Source: Crossaster papposus (Eukaryota > Echinodermata > Asteroidea > Velatida > Solasteridae). From it: a stretch of 64,000 nucleotides of DNA. Below are positions 54,295 through 64,000 of this stretch, one piece after another. The notes under the pieces are model-generated. The model did not search any database. It was not told the origin of the DNA and saw nothing but the letters and a program-made list of their open reading frames with translations. The position numbers and the translations under genes are program-made. The stretch covers positions 177,001-241,000 of the forward strand of contig JBAIAA010000661.1 in NCBI GenBank assembly GCA_037893245.1. The letters are read 5' to 3'. The stretch's first letter is position 1; each line of letters opens with the position of its first letter.

Positions 54295-56326
54295 TAGCAG
54301 TACAATTTGTGCTATAAACCTCTGTATGTACTTGCTTCGTATCTAATTTCTCGCAATTCTTAAACTTCCTGTCAATGAAATTGACCCGGTGACGTCATTA
54401 CACCCGGGGATATCCACTAGGTACCGACACGTGACCTGGGTTAGTGGTGGCTAACACCGGGGTCGACACGGGAATCCGTCATGATGGCTAATCGAACGGT
54501 ATCGTGTAACATTTGTACACGCAAGCTAAACATATTACACACCATTGGTTAGTCAGTGCGTGACACGTGCGCGGGCTGCAGTCGGCTGAATGAAAACGCG
54601 CTCCGAATGCTGAATTAGGGCGCAAATCAAATTATGACTCTCAAACGTGGAATTTAAGTAGGAATCTTTAAATCTTGTTTTCCTGGAACACATACAGAAT
54701 CCACAGAACTAAAACTTCATCGGGTTGGTTATGAAGCAGTTGTCTTTATAGTTTGCTGCTTCAAATGATAAAAATACACAACATTGACTACTTTAGCTTT
54801 AATCATGTACGTTTAAAACCGGCCGGTGGACGTAAGATGGCCCGAGCCGAAATCGCTGCCAATACTTTTAAGGCAGAGAACATGAACAAATAATATTTAC
54901 TTCGATTATAACGATAGCATTTTATACAGCAAAAGACGTAAGTGTAGGTTTTCCCAGCTATTTTCAAACGTTTATCATTCAAATTCACCAATTCTAACAT
55001 TCCAATTCGTCCAGCAATATTGATTTAGTACAATTTCAAATTGTACGAACTAAACATATAAGCACACGTATATGTTTCCGTCTAGAGTCGTGATATATGC
55101 CGAAGTCTTTTTACTCGGAAAATCGTCTATTATCCCGCAACATTTCAAAACAAAATTGGGCTAAATTCGTCGTACGTCATTATGATGTCATCATCAGTAG
55201 AAGACCAAATGGGGCAATTCTCCGCCTTTTCTTTCCTTGTTTCTTCAAATTACCCTTTTGGTTTATTGGGGTATTTGGTTATTTTTTTTATTTTTTACAT
55301 GTTGATCTCGGCAATCTGTTCATGTTTGAGTAATTTTTCTTTTTAGTTCAATGTACAGTGCATAATCAGTGGCGTATCCAGTTGGAGGGGGCGGGGAAAC
55401 TGTAATTGGTTTTATTTTAAGACGCTTTAATTAAGACAGTTCAGGCGTCAACAACGTCCCTCCCCCGCCACTAAAGAAGCTGCATACCATATACTACTTT
55501 TCAGTACTTTTCATAGTCCGATAAATCCATGCCCACATCGTGCTCGGTGCCACAAGACACAATGCTGAAGCAGACACGAGAATAATTTATTTAACATAAG
55601 TTTGAAATTGTATTGATTGATATAAGACGATTAATTAGACGAATTTGATTTGTAATGATACTGTATTCTTGACCCAGTGTTTCAAAAGGGTGCCCAAACC
55701 TGAATGTTTGTTAGACCAGACAGGTTTTAAGAGCAGTTATGGGTATGACAGGCCAATACATATATAAAGAGGACAGTTAATTTTGTCTGGCAGTGATTAC
55801 GCAGTTAAATGCAATAGTTAAATTTAACTTTAGTTTCCCGGTGTGTCTGGTGGGCCTTGTAGTTGTAGTAACACAAATGTCTGGGTGTGGTATCCAAGTC
55901 TATGAGATGTACCTGATTATTTAAAACGAGTTCGAAGTATTAATTTCAATAATTACTCGAAGTAAATTCTAAGATAGTGGGCATAGCAGGGGCCAGACTT
56001 GGGGGCGGGGGCGTCTATGTAGCGGACAATTTGTCTTGTAGGGGCCTACAAGTACCTTCAATGTTTAATCCAGGCCAAATTTATAGGGGCCTTTCTGGGT
56101 GTTTGCCATGTGAAGCGAAAGTTTGTCTGACACTGCGGTCATCATAATAGTCTGTACTCTGTGTGATGCAGCTGTTAATTTCTAATTGGTTTGAGGTGGT
56201 ACCTCCAATGTTTAATCGAGTACATTTTGAAGCCTCATTTGGATTCCCCCAGGGGCCACACACAGCATGGGGTCCCAGGCAGACATCCATATGAGCACGC
56301 TTAAAACTAAAGTGATATATCAACCG
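54295..56326. other. Two kilobases without a recognised feature
   Basis: Mixed composition; chance frames only. No inverted termini or tandem repeat found. Confidence 0.35.
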
Positions 56327-56478
56327 TAAAAGTGTGCGGTCAGGAACTATACTCTTTAGAAGTTTCAATTCTAAACACAAAACTGATGAATTCAATATTC
56401 AATGTGTATGTTGAATTTATCAGTTTAATAGTTGAAATCACAACTTTTAAAGAGTAGTCACTGACCGCACACTTATTA
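56327..56478. repeat. Imperfect inverted repeat, ~150 bp
   Basis: AAAAGTGTGCGGTCAGGAAC and TACTCTTTAGAAGTT on the left mirror AACTTTTAAAGAGTAGTCAC and TGACCGCACACTT on the right; the middle GATGAATTCAATATTC also folds. Possibly a small MITE. Confidence 0.7.
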
Positions 56479-57007
56479 TAAGATTTATTCATATGTTAAA
56501 CTACAAGAAGGATTCTGTTAAGGGAAATATACGGTAGTCTGTGGGAACGTGAACGCAATGGAGACAACACTGAATGGATACGTCTTTACAGATGTAAATG
56601 TCTCCACAAGTTTTTTCACGAAATGTATTATATTGATTGACTCACAAGTACTTAAAAACTAGGGTTGGGGTGTGGGTCAGGGTTAGTGCGTTTGTTTTTG
56701 ATTGAAATAGGGGACGTATGACAAAGGGAACAATGGGGTCCCCTATTCCGCAAAGGTCCCCGATTCAGACTCGTGTGCAAATCCTATGGCGATCATCCGA
56801 AAACGTTAGAGTACAAACAAAAGAGGGAAGACGGTCGGACAATGCCCCGTCCCCTATTGACGGCATTTACCCACTTGCGTGTGTGGGTTAGGGTATAATA
56901 TAGAGTACATTGGGTCGAAATTTCAACCCAGGAAAATGATTGTGGTTAAAATAAGAGCATTTTGAAAAAGCGATATCTCCGCAAGGATACAAACAAGCGA
57001 AGGTATG
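56479..57007. other. No gene seen
   Basis: No feature beyond isolated GGGTTAGGG words. Confidence 0.35.
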
Positions 57008-57011
57008 TTAA

Positions 57012-57232
57012 AGATGGACTACAACGGAATAATGATAAAGGCTGTGTTGCTGTTTTTTGTTCGAAAAATGTATAATGATTACTAATATATCATTAGTATT
57101 CAATAAATCTTGTTCCTTCATGCAAAAAACAACAAAATTGATCGGCGTTCTACGACCCAGAAAAACTCAGTTTCAGCAAAAGCCCTTAACTCATGAATAA
57201 TTCATACTTTGTGTGTGACGTACTACCCATGA
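57012..57232. mobile_element. Element family J, copy 2, left part only
   Basis: TTAA at 57008-57011, then AGATGGACTACAACGGAATA and sequence almost identical to 39704-39922, diverging after ACGTACTACCCATGA. No matching right end was seen. Confidence 0.75.
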
Positions 57233-57873
57233 AAACGCATACATATCGTCAGCGTTTTCACGAAGAGACGAATTTGGCCAAAATCATTATTTTTTCAAAA
57301 TTCGTTTTTTTGCCGAAATCGATTAAGTGGATAGCAACGAACATTCTGGCGAGGTTAATATTGTCAAAATCAGTCTGAATCATTAAGATTACGAAAATCA
57401 TACAGGGGAAAATTTCACCCAAATCGTATTTTCAGTTTTCACGAACAGCCAAATTGTATTTTGTCCCTGCGTAGATAAAAAAATAACGTTGCTCCGAGTG
57501 CAACAACAACGCGCGTACAATGTATATACATTGTATATACATTGTATATACATTCACGAAGAGACAGATATCGGCAAAACAAGTTTTTAAGTTTTCACGA
57601 AGAGACAAATTCGTGCGCTATGGGCAAAAAAGCCAACACCGTAGATTTGGAATTTTCACGAACAGACGAAATATAATTTGTGAATTTTCACGAACAGCCA
57701 AATTGTATTTTGCACCTGCGTAGATATAAATAACGTTGCCCGAGTGCAAAAACAACGCGCGTATAACGTATATACATTGTATATACATTCACGAAGAGAC
57801 AAATTTGGGCAAAACTAGTTTTTAAGTTTTCACGAAGAGACGAATTCGTGCGCTATGGGCAAAAAGGCCACCA
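57233..57873. repeat. Tandem duplication with TTTTCACGAAGAGAC words
   Basis: A ~200-bp block (AGCCAAATTGTATTTTG, CCTGCGTAGATA, AACAACGCGCG, GTATATACATTGTATATACA, then TTCGTGCGCTATGGGCAAAA) occurs at about 57436-57635 and again at about 57683-57870. TTTTCACGAA(G/C)AG recurs several more times. Confidence 0.8.
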
Positions 57874-58382
57874 GATATTTTATTTGTAAATAAAGAATTT
57901 TGCACCAAACAATTATTTATAATAATTGGAATTTATAGGTTTTACAATGAAGTGAACGAGGCTATGATATACTAAATAAAAGTGTAGTAGGCCTATGTAA
58001 ATTGTGTTATTAGTCACGCCCATTACTCTGAATATTCACATCCTGTCATCCGTCACAATCTGCACGCTCAGTCGAGTCTAGTCTGGTCTTTTCTGTGATC
58101 TGTACCTGTATTATGTTAAAACGTGTGCAATAGCCAAACGCGGGGAATTGACACAAGACCGCGGTCTTTTTTTGTAAGTTGTGTATACCCAGCACGATAT
58201 GTGGCAGAGGGGTACCCCCCTCTTATCCCCATACCTTATACACATTCAACACTATTGTTACCTAACTAGTTGCTCCAGATAGTCCTGCAGATTACTACAA
58301 TAATATTGCATTTAGTGATACAAGCACCAAAATTGGCACACATGCTAATTTTGGGTCACCTTACACAAAAACCCCGTTAGCC

Positions 58383-58930
58383 AAGTTAAAATCCAAGATG
58401 GCCGCCATTTTTGAAGATGGCCGCCAATAAAGGCCAAATATTACCGAAATATTGATGTACGGATGGATAGAATGACAATACAAGCACAAAACTTGGCATT
58501 TAACATCCGTTTGGTCTCCCTGTTGTTGGCATATCCAAAACAGTATATTTGGCCCTTGAAAATCCAAGATGGCCGCCATTTTTGATGATGGCCGCCAATG
58601 AAGGCCAAATATCACCGAAATATTGATGTACGGATATATAGAATGACAATACAAGCACAAAACTTGGCATTTAACATCCGTTTGGTCTCCCTGTTGTTGG
58701 CATATCCAAAACAGTATATTAGGCACTTGAAAACTCAAGATGGCCGCCATTTTCCAAAATGGTCGCAACTGAATGGCTAGTAGTAGTGTTAGCAAGGATC
58801 AAACAGTAATACAAGGACCAAAATGGGCATTTAATCTCCATTTGAATCCAATATTATGCTAAAATTGTCAACCACTTGGTAATTCAAGATGGCTACCATT
58901 TTTAAAGATGGCCGCCACAAGATGACTCAG
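58383..58930. repeat. ~180-bp tandem repeat with AAGATGGCCGCCATTTT
   Basis: Two good units and a decayed third, each starting CAAGATGGCCGCCATTTT and continuing CCGAAATATTGATGTACGGA and TGGTCTCCCTGTTGTTGGCA. Reverse-oriented ATGGCGGCCAT clusters occur at 60080-60440. A minus-strand frame across the units is a by-product. Confidence 0.85.
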
Positions 58931-59009
58931 CCTATATGTTACAAAAAGTGACACATAAATCTAAACATATCTGGTACAAAGACATACAACACACTCTAAA
59001 AACAGATTG

Positions 59010-59840
59010 GTTGAAAATAACCAATATATTGGTCGATTTTAACCAATCCAGTTGGTAGATATATGGTAACCGAAATATTGGTTAAAATAACCAATCTGAT
59101 ATTGGTTACCTAGTCAATCCATATTGGTTAATTTAACCAACCCACAATGGACTCCAACCAATTTGTATTGGTAATTTGTATTGGTTATAGCACTAACCAA
59201 TACATAATAGTAGGGCTGCATATTCATATTGGTTAACACGCAACCAATTTGCATAACACCAACCAAACAATTTGCATAACACCAACCAATACAATATTTA
59301 ATTCAAAGGTTCCCACGCAACCAATTACATAACGTGGACAAATTACGTAATGAAATAATACCAATGAAATTAACATTGCAATTATGCATACATACAATAA
59401 TAACATATTCCTATTAGATATTAGCTACTGACCACTTACTACACACTTAGCTACTGCCGTTGTTAGTTTTATAGTTCGCTTTTTTGTACACGACGAAGTC
59501 ACAGCTATTTAAAAAAAAAAATTATTGTCAATTTGTCACTATGTTTGCACAAACATCTAAATTCGATCATGGAATCGTTTGAATAATTACATATTATGGT
59601 CAAAAAAGTGCATTTTGGACTAAATACCACAATTTAACATCGACTATTGTCAAAACAAATTTTCTCACTGATTGGTCAGTTGCTGTAGGTACATTTCCTA
59701 CATTATGAATAACCAATAGATTGGTTAATACCTTGGTTACAAGCTCAACCAATATGACTGGTTGAAGGACAACCAATATATTGGTTATGAATAACCAATA
59801 GATTGGTTAATACCTTGGTTACAAGCTCAACCAGGACTGA
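59010..59840. repeat. Clusters of AACCAAT/ATTGGTT words
   Basis: AACCAAT or its complement occurs at very high density at 59010-59300 and 59700-59840, often as facing pairs. A ~54-bp segment GAATAACCAATAGATTGGTT plus TACCTTGGTTACAAGCTC is present twice, near 59707 and 59777. Confidence 0.85.
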
Positions 59841-60648
59841 TGAGATTGATTTGCTCTATGCATGGCATGTTAAAACACAGACTGTAAGCATCAAAGGTAC
59901 GCTAAATATGCCTTCAAATGTTCAGTAACGCAAATACAAAATAAAGAGTTATCTTGGAAAGCAATTACAACAGTAATGGTAAGAATCTCAAGTCAGGTCG
60001 CAATTCTTGTAATCATTTTCTTCTCTACTGACACCCGCTATTGTTATAAATAGGTATTGTACGTACGTGTTGGCCGCCATTTTTCAAAATGGCGGCCATC
60101 TTTGATTTCCAGTGATTTATGATTTGTTAATTATAAATGACCAACGAGAGGTAAATTGCAGCTTTATTGTATGACCATTTGGTTTCTTTTGTAAAATTAC
60201 CAATGTATGTCATTCAATGAAAGCAATCTTGAAAAACATGGCCGCCATCTTGAAAAAATGGCCGCCATCTTGAATGTTTAAGTTGTTTCTATTGTTGAAT
60301 TGATAAGGGGTACATTTGGTGGATAGTTGCAACTGTTGGTGCTTGTATGACCAATTAATCCAATGTAACATTAAGTGTTATCATTTAGTGGCGGCCATCT
60401 TGAAAAAAATGGCCGCCATATTGGATTTTTATTGGCTAACGGGGTTTTTGTGTACAGTGACCCCAAAAGAGTAGTTATGCCAATTTTGATGCTTGTATCA
60501 TCAAATGCAATATTGTGGTGAAAAAAGTTATTAATCTGCAGGACTAAGACTAGTAATATAACCACTATAGTAAAAGAAAGATTAGACCAAGCACGAGGGA
60601 AATCGACAGTCACTCACGTCACAACTTACAAACAAATACTTATTTTAC

Positions 60649-60673
60649 CCGGGGGGGGGGGGGGGGGGGGGGG
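60649..60673 (+). repeat. Poly-G run
   Basis: CCC followed by about 24 G inside the foldback element. Confidence 0.9.
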
Positions 60674-61343
60674 CTGTGCAAATTATCACTTTTAGTTTTA
60701 GTGTATGTGTATTACCCAATGGCCAATCACAGATCACCGGCTGTTGGTTTGCATCATACTTCTGCGTTTCATAGCGTTTGCTTCTTAGAATTCGCAAACG
60801 CTATTCAACATGACAATGCAATCAAAGACTAATCAGACCCAGTGGTTCAAAAGCAGCGAGTTCATTAACATCTTTTTTTGTAAGTTGTGTATACCCAGCA
60901 CGATATGTGGCAGAGGGGTACCCCCTCTTATCCCCATACATTATACACATTCAACACTATTGTTACCTAACTAGTTGCTCCAGACTAGTAATATAACCAC
61001 TAAAGTAAAAGAAAGATTAGACCAAGCACGAGGAAATCGACAGTCACTCACATCACAACTTACAAAAAAGACCGCGGTCTTGTGTCAATTCCCCGCGTTT
61101 GGCTATTGCACACATTTTGACATAATACAGGTACATTTCACAGAAAAGACCAGACTAGATCGACTGAGCGTGAAGATTGTGACGGATGACAGGATGTGAA
61201 TATTCAGATTAATGGGCGTGACTAATAACACAATTTACATACTACACTTTTATTTAGTATATCATAGCCTCGTTCACTTCATTGTAAAACCTATAAATTC
61301 CAATTATTATAAATAATTGTTTGGTATTTACAAATAAAATATC

Positions 61344-61725
61344 CCGTCGATATTATTTATATATAAGTATAATGATTCATAACATTATATGTATATAATG
61401 AAATTTGTCCAGCAATTATATATATATAATTGCATGTGCACAATTTATTATATTTATATAATGAAAGTTGTCCAACAATTATATATATATATAATTGCAT
61501 GTGCACAATTAATTATTTACATATAAAATGTGTCCGGCGACATTATTTATATATAATTATAATGGTCCATTGAATTATAATGAAAGCTGGCAACAATTAT
61601 ATATATATAATTGCATGTGCAAAATCTATTATTTGTAAATAAAATGTAAATAATAGTTAAATAATTAATTATATGTTATATAATGAATTATTTGTAAATA
61701 ATAGCGTTAAATAATAATTTTACAC
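61344..61725. repeat. AT-rich palindromic tandem repeat
   Basis: About three units of ~110-120 bp, each with the palindrome CAATTATATATATATAATTG, then CATGTGCA and ATTTATATATAA-type dyads. It abuts the right end of the foldback element. Confidence 0.75.
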
Positions 61726-62606
61726 TTGGCGCCTCATATTGAAGAGTTTACTAAATGTCCCGGCGAAAATCGTCTGAAGGGGAAGATTAGTCATGATACT
61801 GTCGAATCAAACGAAGAACAGCAACATTATTCTGCCAAATATTTTTTTATACCACAATAGAAAAGAATTGCACCTATAATAGTTGCACACCCGGGCTCTT
61901 AAAAACTTTGATTTTTTGTCTCAGAGTGAGTTTTCAATAATTTATTGGATGTCTTTATCTCAGGTTTTCTTCTGCGATTCAAAATGCAAACCCCCCCCTG
62001 TCCCCGTCCCTTTCCCTGCGAAATCGAAAAATAAATCGAATTGTGTGAAAAAATAATTAACGTCGGTGGATTTTTATACCTGTCAGTATTTAATTTATTG
62101 CAATGTGGTTGGGTTCGCTACTTCTCTTAGAATCCATATTATTTTTTTGTTACTGTAATAAGCTTGGTTTAAATGTTATGTTTTTTGGTTAGTTTCTGCC
62201 GTGACTTTGAACACGTGTTAGGAGATTAGCACAAACGAAAATCCGTCGGACATGGTCATCTTAGCGCGTGATTCGGGAAAAAACTCCATTAGCTAGCTTA
62301 ACATCAATTTACAAGCATCATTACTGCAGCTACTCACCAACAACGACAAACCAAAATTAATATTGAATATGCCTATCTGAATCATATCCAAACTTACAGC
62401 CGTTTGAGATTAGAGAGTCCACTAAATGTCCCGGCGGAAATCGTCTTTCAATTTCTTGCAATGTGGTTGGGTTCCCTACTCCCCCTTAGGAACTATATAT
62501 ATTTGTTACTTTATGCTTGGTTTTAATTTGATTGGTTTTTTTGCGTTAGTATTTCCGAGGGACTTTTAAATCTGTATAATTTGTTTGAGCAAAATACAAT
62601 AACTCA
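61726..62606. other. Diverged direct duplication; no gene seen
   Basis: ACTAAATGTCCCGGCG(A/G)AAATCGTCT occurs at about 61749 and 62411, and TTGCAATGTGGTTGGGTTC at about 62098 and 62456, which points to an old ~350-660 bp duplication. C runs near 61990. Confidence 0.5.
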
Positions 62607-62870
62607 TTCTCTGATGTGAATGGATGGCCTACAATTGTAGGGCTTCCATTACCAGATATGAATGGAAGCCCTACAATTGTAGGGCTTTCATTCTCTGATG
62701 TGAATGGATGGCCTACAATTGTAGGGCTTCCATTATCAGATATGAATGGACCGCCTACAATTGTAGGGCTTCTATTCTCAGACGTGAATGAACAGACTGC
62801 CATTGTATAGGGATTATATTCCCAGGTGTGAATAACTAGCTTACAATTATATGGCATATTCTCAGTTAAG
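62607..62870. repeat. 42-bp tandem repeat with CCTACAATTGTAGG palindrome
   Basis: CTACAATTG recurs at 62629, 62671, 62713 and 62755, exactly 42 bp apart, then decays to the right. Since 42 is 14 codons, one frame on each strand stays open and reads as 14-residue repeats (for example NGWPTIVGLPLSD). Confidence 0.93.
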
Positions 62871-64000
62871 AATAAAGAGCAAACATCTTGAATAACTTCA
62901 AAATCTAAACAAATTACAAAATGAAATTCCGACCTTGATGGAAATGCAGAAATTATAACAGTATAAACAAGCCTTGATGTTTTATTAATGATTGTTGTCT
63001 AAATTACCTTTAGGTGTACAGCAGCATTAATTTTTTTAAATAATGTATAGATCTGATGAGTAGCAAGCGAGAAAGTTTGTAGGGGACTGCTTTTCAAATG
63101 GAAAAATGTATCTTGGAAACTCGGTTGCACTTTGTATTGTAAAAGGGCAGAAGCATCAAGTTCTCATTATTTCTAAATTACTCTCAATGCGTTAACTATA
63201 ACACTGCGTTTTACAGGCAAATTGAATTGCACTCATAAATTCTCTTCTGATTAAAATATCTTTCTGGAATGGACAAATAACATTTTTTTTAAATTTATTT
63301 ATTACAGCATATCTTCTGGATCATCAGATGGAAATTTCAATCTGGAATCGGAGTAGCTCTTCAGTGCAGTACTTGACTGTACTGACAGCACCAATTTCAT
63401 TTACCGGATGACACAGGAATCGACCCCATCTGAACAATTATATGTAGCTGTAAATAAACTGAATGTTGGTACGTGCGGGCCATTCATGTGATGTTTTGTA
63501 TAAGCTGTACTGGTACTGGTCAGTTTACTCCAACTGCTACGCAACATTATGTTATTGTTCACTTGAGGATAAAAGCATACATTTTGGCACACATTCAGAG
63601 TGTAAAGAAAGATATTTGGCTCTCCGCTCTCTGGCTATAGGAAGAATAAAGGAAGAATAACATGCAATGGTATAGCCATTTTAAAATTCTTGAAAATGCC
63701 TGTTATATTTTTTCAAGGGACAAATCTAAAATGGCCGTATACATTTATATTCTAAAGACATATTTTGATTGTGTGACAAATTCCATGCTTTTATCGTTTT
63801 TACCATGTTTGTTTCACCAATCTGCCTGACTAAACAGCAAAACTCCAATTTATGTATGCCAGTAGGCAGTACAGTATAGTCCTGGATTGTTTTGGCATGC
63901 TGTATATTATTGCTACTACCGACCACCTGTAAGAAGTACAATTGCCAATAAAGTATCCCATGTATAGGCCTATACAGCATAAATATCATCCGGAAAAAGT
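62871..64000. other. No gene seen
   Basis: AT-rich sequence with only short chance frames and no recognisable repeat ends. Confidence 0.4.

Larger units (their letters stand above)
57874..61343. mobile_element. Large foldback element, 3.47 kb
   Basis: The outer ends GATATTTTATTTGTAAATA and TATTTACAAATAAAATATC start ~300-bp arms (57874-58183 and about 61052-61343) that match closely in reverse, including GTGTTATTAGTCACGCCCAT and GACCGCGGTC. A second inverted pair lies further in (about 58280-58440 against 60360-60530, with CCCCGTTAGCCAA). A 115-bp block beginning TTTGTAAGTTGTGTATACCC is directly repeated at 58167 and 60870. There is no transposase frame. Superfamily unknown. Confidence 0.8.

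Noticed and set aside
58361-58795. Minus-strand 144-codon frame with repeated SSKMAAILDFQ
   Set aside because: It reads through the ATGGCCGCCAT tandem repeat; no independent coding evidence.
57874-61343. Long-TIR virus-like element (Polinton type)
   Set aside because: No capsid, polymerase or integrase-like frame is visible and the length is far below that class.
1-64000. LTR retroelements or endogenous retroviruses
   Set aside because: I saw no paired LTR-like repeats and no gag/pol-like motifs; the reverse-transcriptase and RNase H fragments are LINE type.

Overview
The window looks like nuclear DNA of a marine invertebrate deuterostome, most likely an echinoderm. That placement is inference: it rests on long introns crowded with short inverted-repeat transposons, an excess of TACATGTA and TACCGGTA words, and a CUB/LDLa/EGF receptor gene. 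Nothing bacterial is present. Coding density is very low, and only one host gene could be supported.

That gene lies on the + strand from 10196 to 37234. Eleven exons with canonical GT/AG junctions join into one uninterrupted 1,827-nt reading frame (608 residues plus stop): signal peptide, CUB domain, a second cysteine-free CUB-like domain, one LDL-receptor class A module, three EGF-like modules, one transmembrane helix, and an acidic cytoplasmic tail with two PPxY motifs and a C-terminal T-A-V PDZ-type ligand. Intron 2 is phase 0; every other intron is phase 1, and each LDLa or EGF module sits on its own exon. A splice acceptor directly before the start codon implies a non-coding exon further upstream, which was not located. 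The fold order CUB-CUB-LDLa-TM recalls NETO proteins, with three EGF modules added; orthology is not claimed.

Region by region: 1-10.2 kb is 5' flank or first intron, with a broken LINE RNase H region, TTAA-flanked MITEs, a perfect 70-bp-arm hairpin and a 13-bp minisatellite just upstream of the start codon. 10.2-37.2 kb is the gene, with introns holding 16-bp, 20-bp and 11-bp minisatellites, a piggyBac-type element with a transposase remnant, a second LINE with nested insertions, a tRNA-derived SINE, and many MITEs. 37.2-49 kb is 3' flank, repeat-rich and without a recognised gene. 49.3-54.3 kb is four tandem copies of a ~1.25 kb unit. 57.9-61.3 kb is a 3.5 kb foldback element. 61.3-62.9 kb is AT-rich palindromic tandem repeat and a 42-bp palindromic tandem repeat. 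The last 1.1 kb shows nothing recognisable.

The strongest structural theme is transposons. At least seven sequence-unrelated MITE families are flanked by TTAA, and four of those families start CCCTAAC, so their ends imitate telomeric repeats. A second large group ends in TGTGACC...GGTCACA. Several are nested in one another, and some sit within tens of bases of splice sites of the receptor gene.
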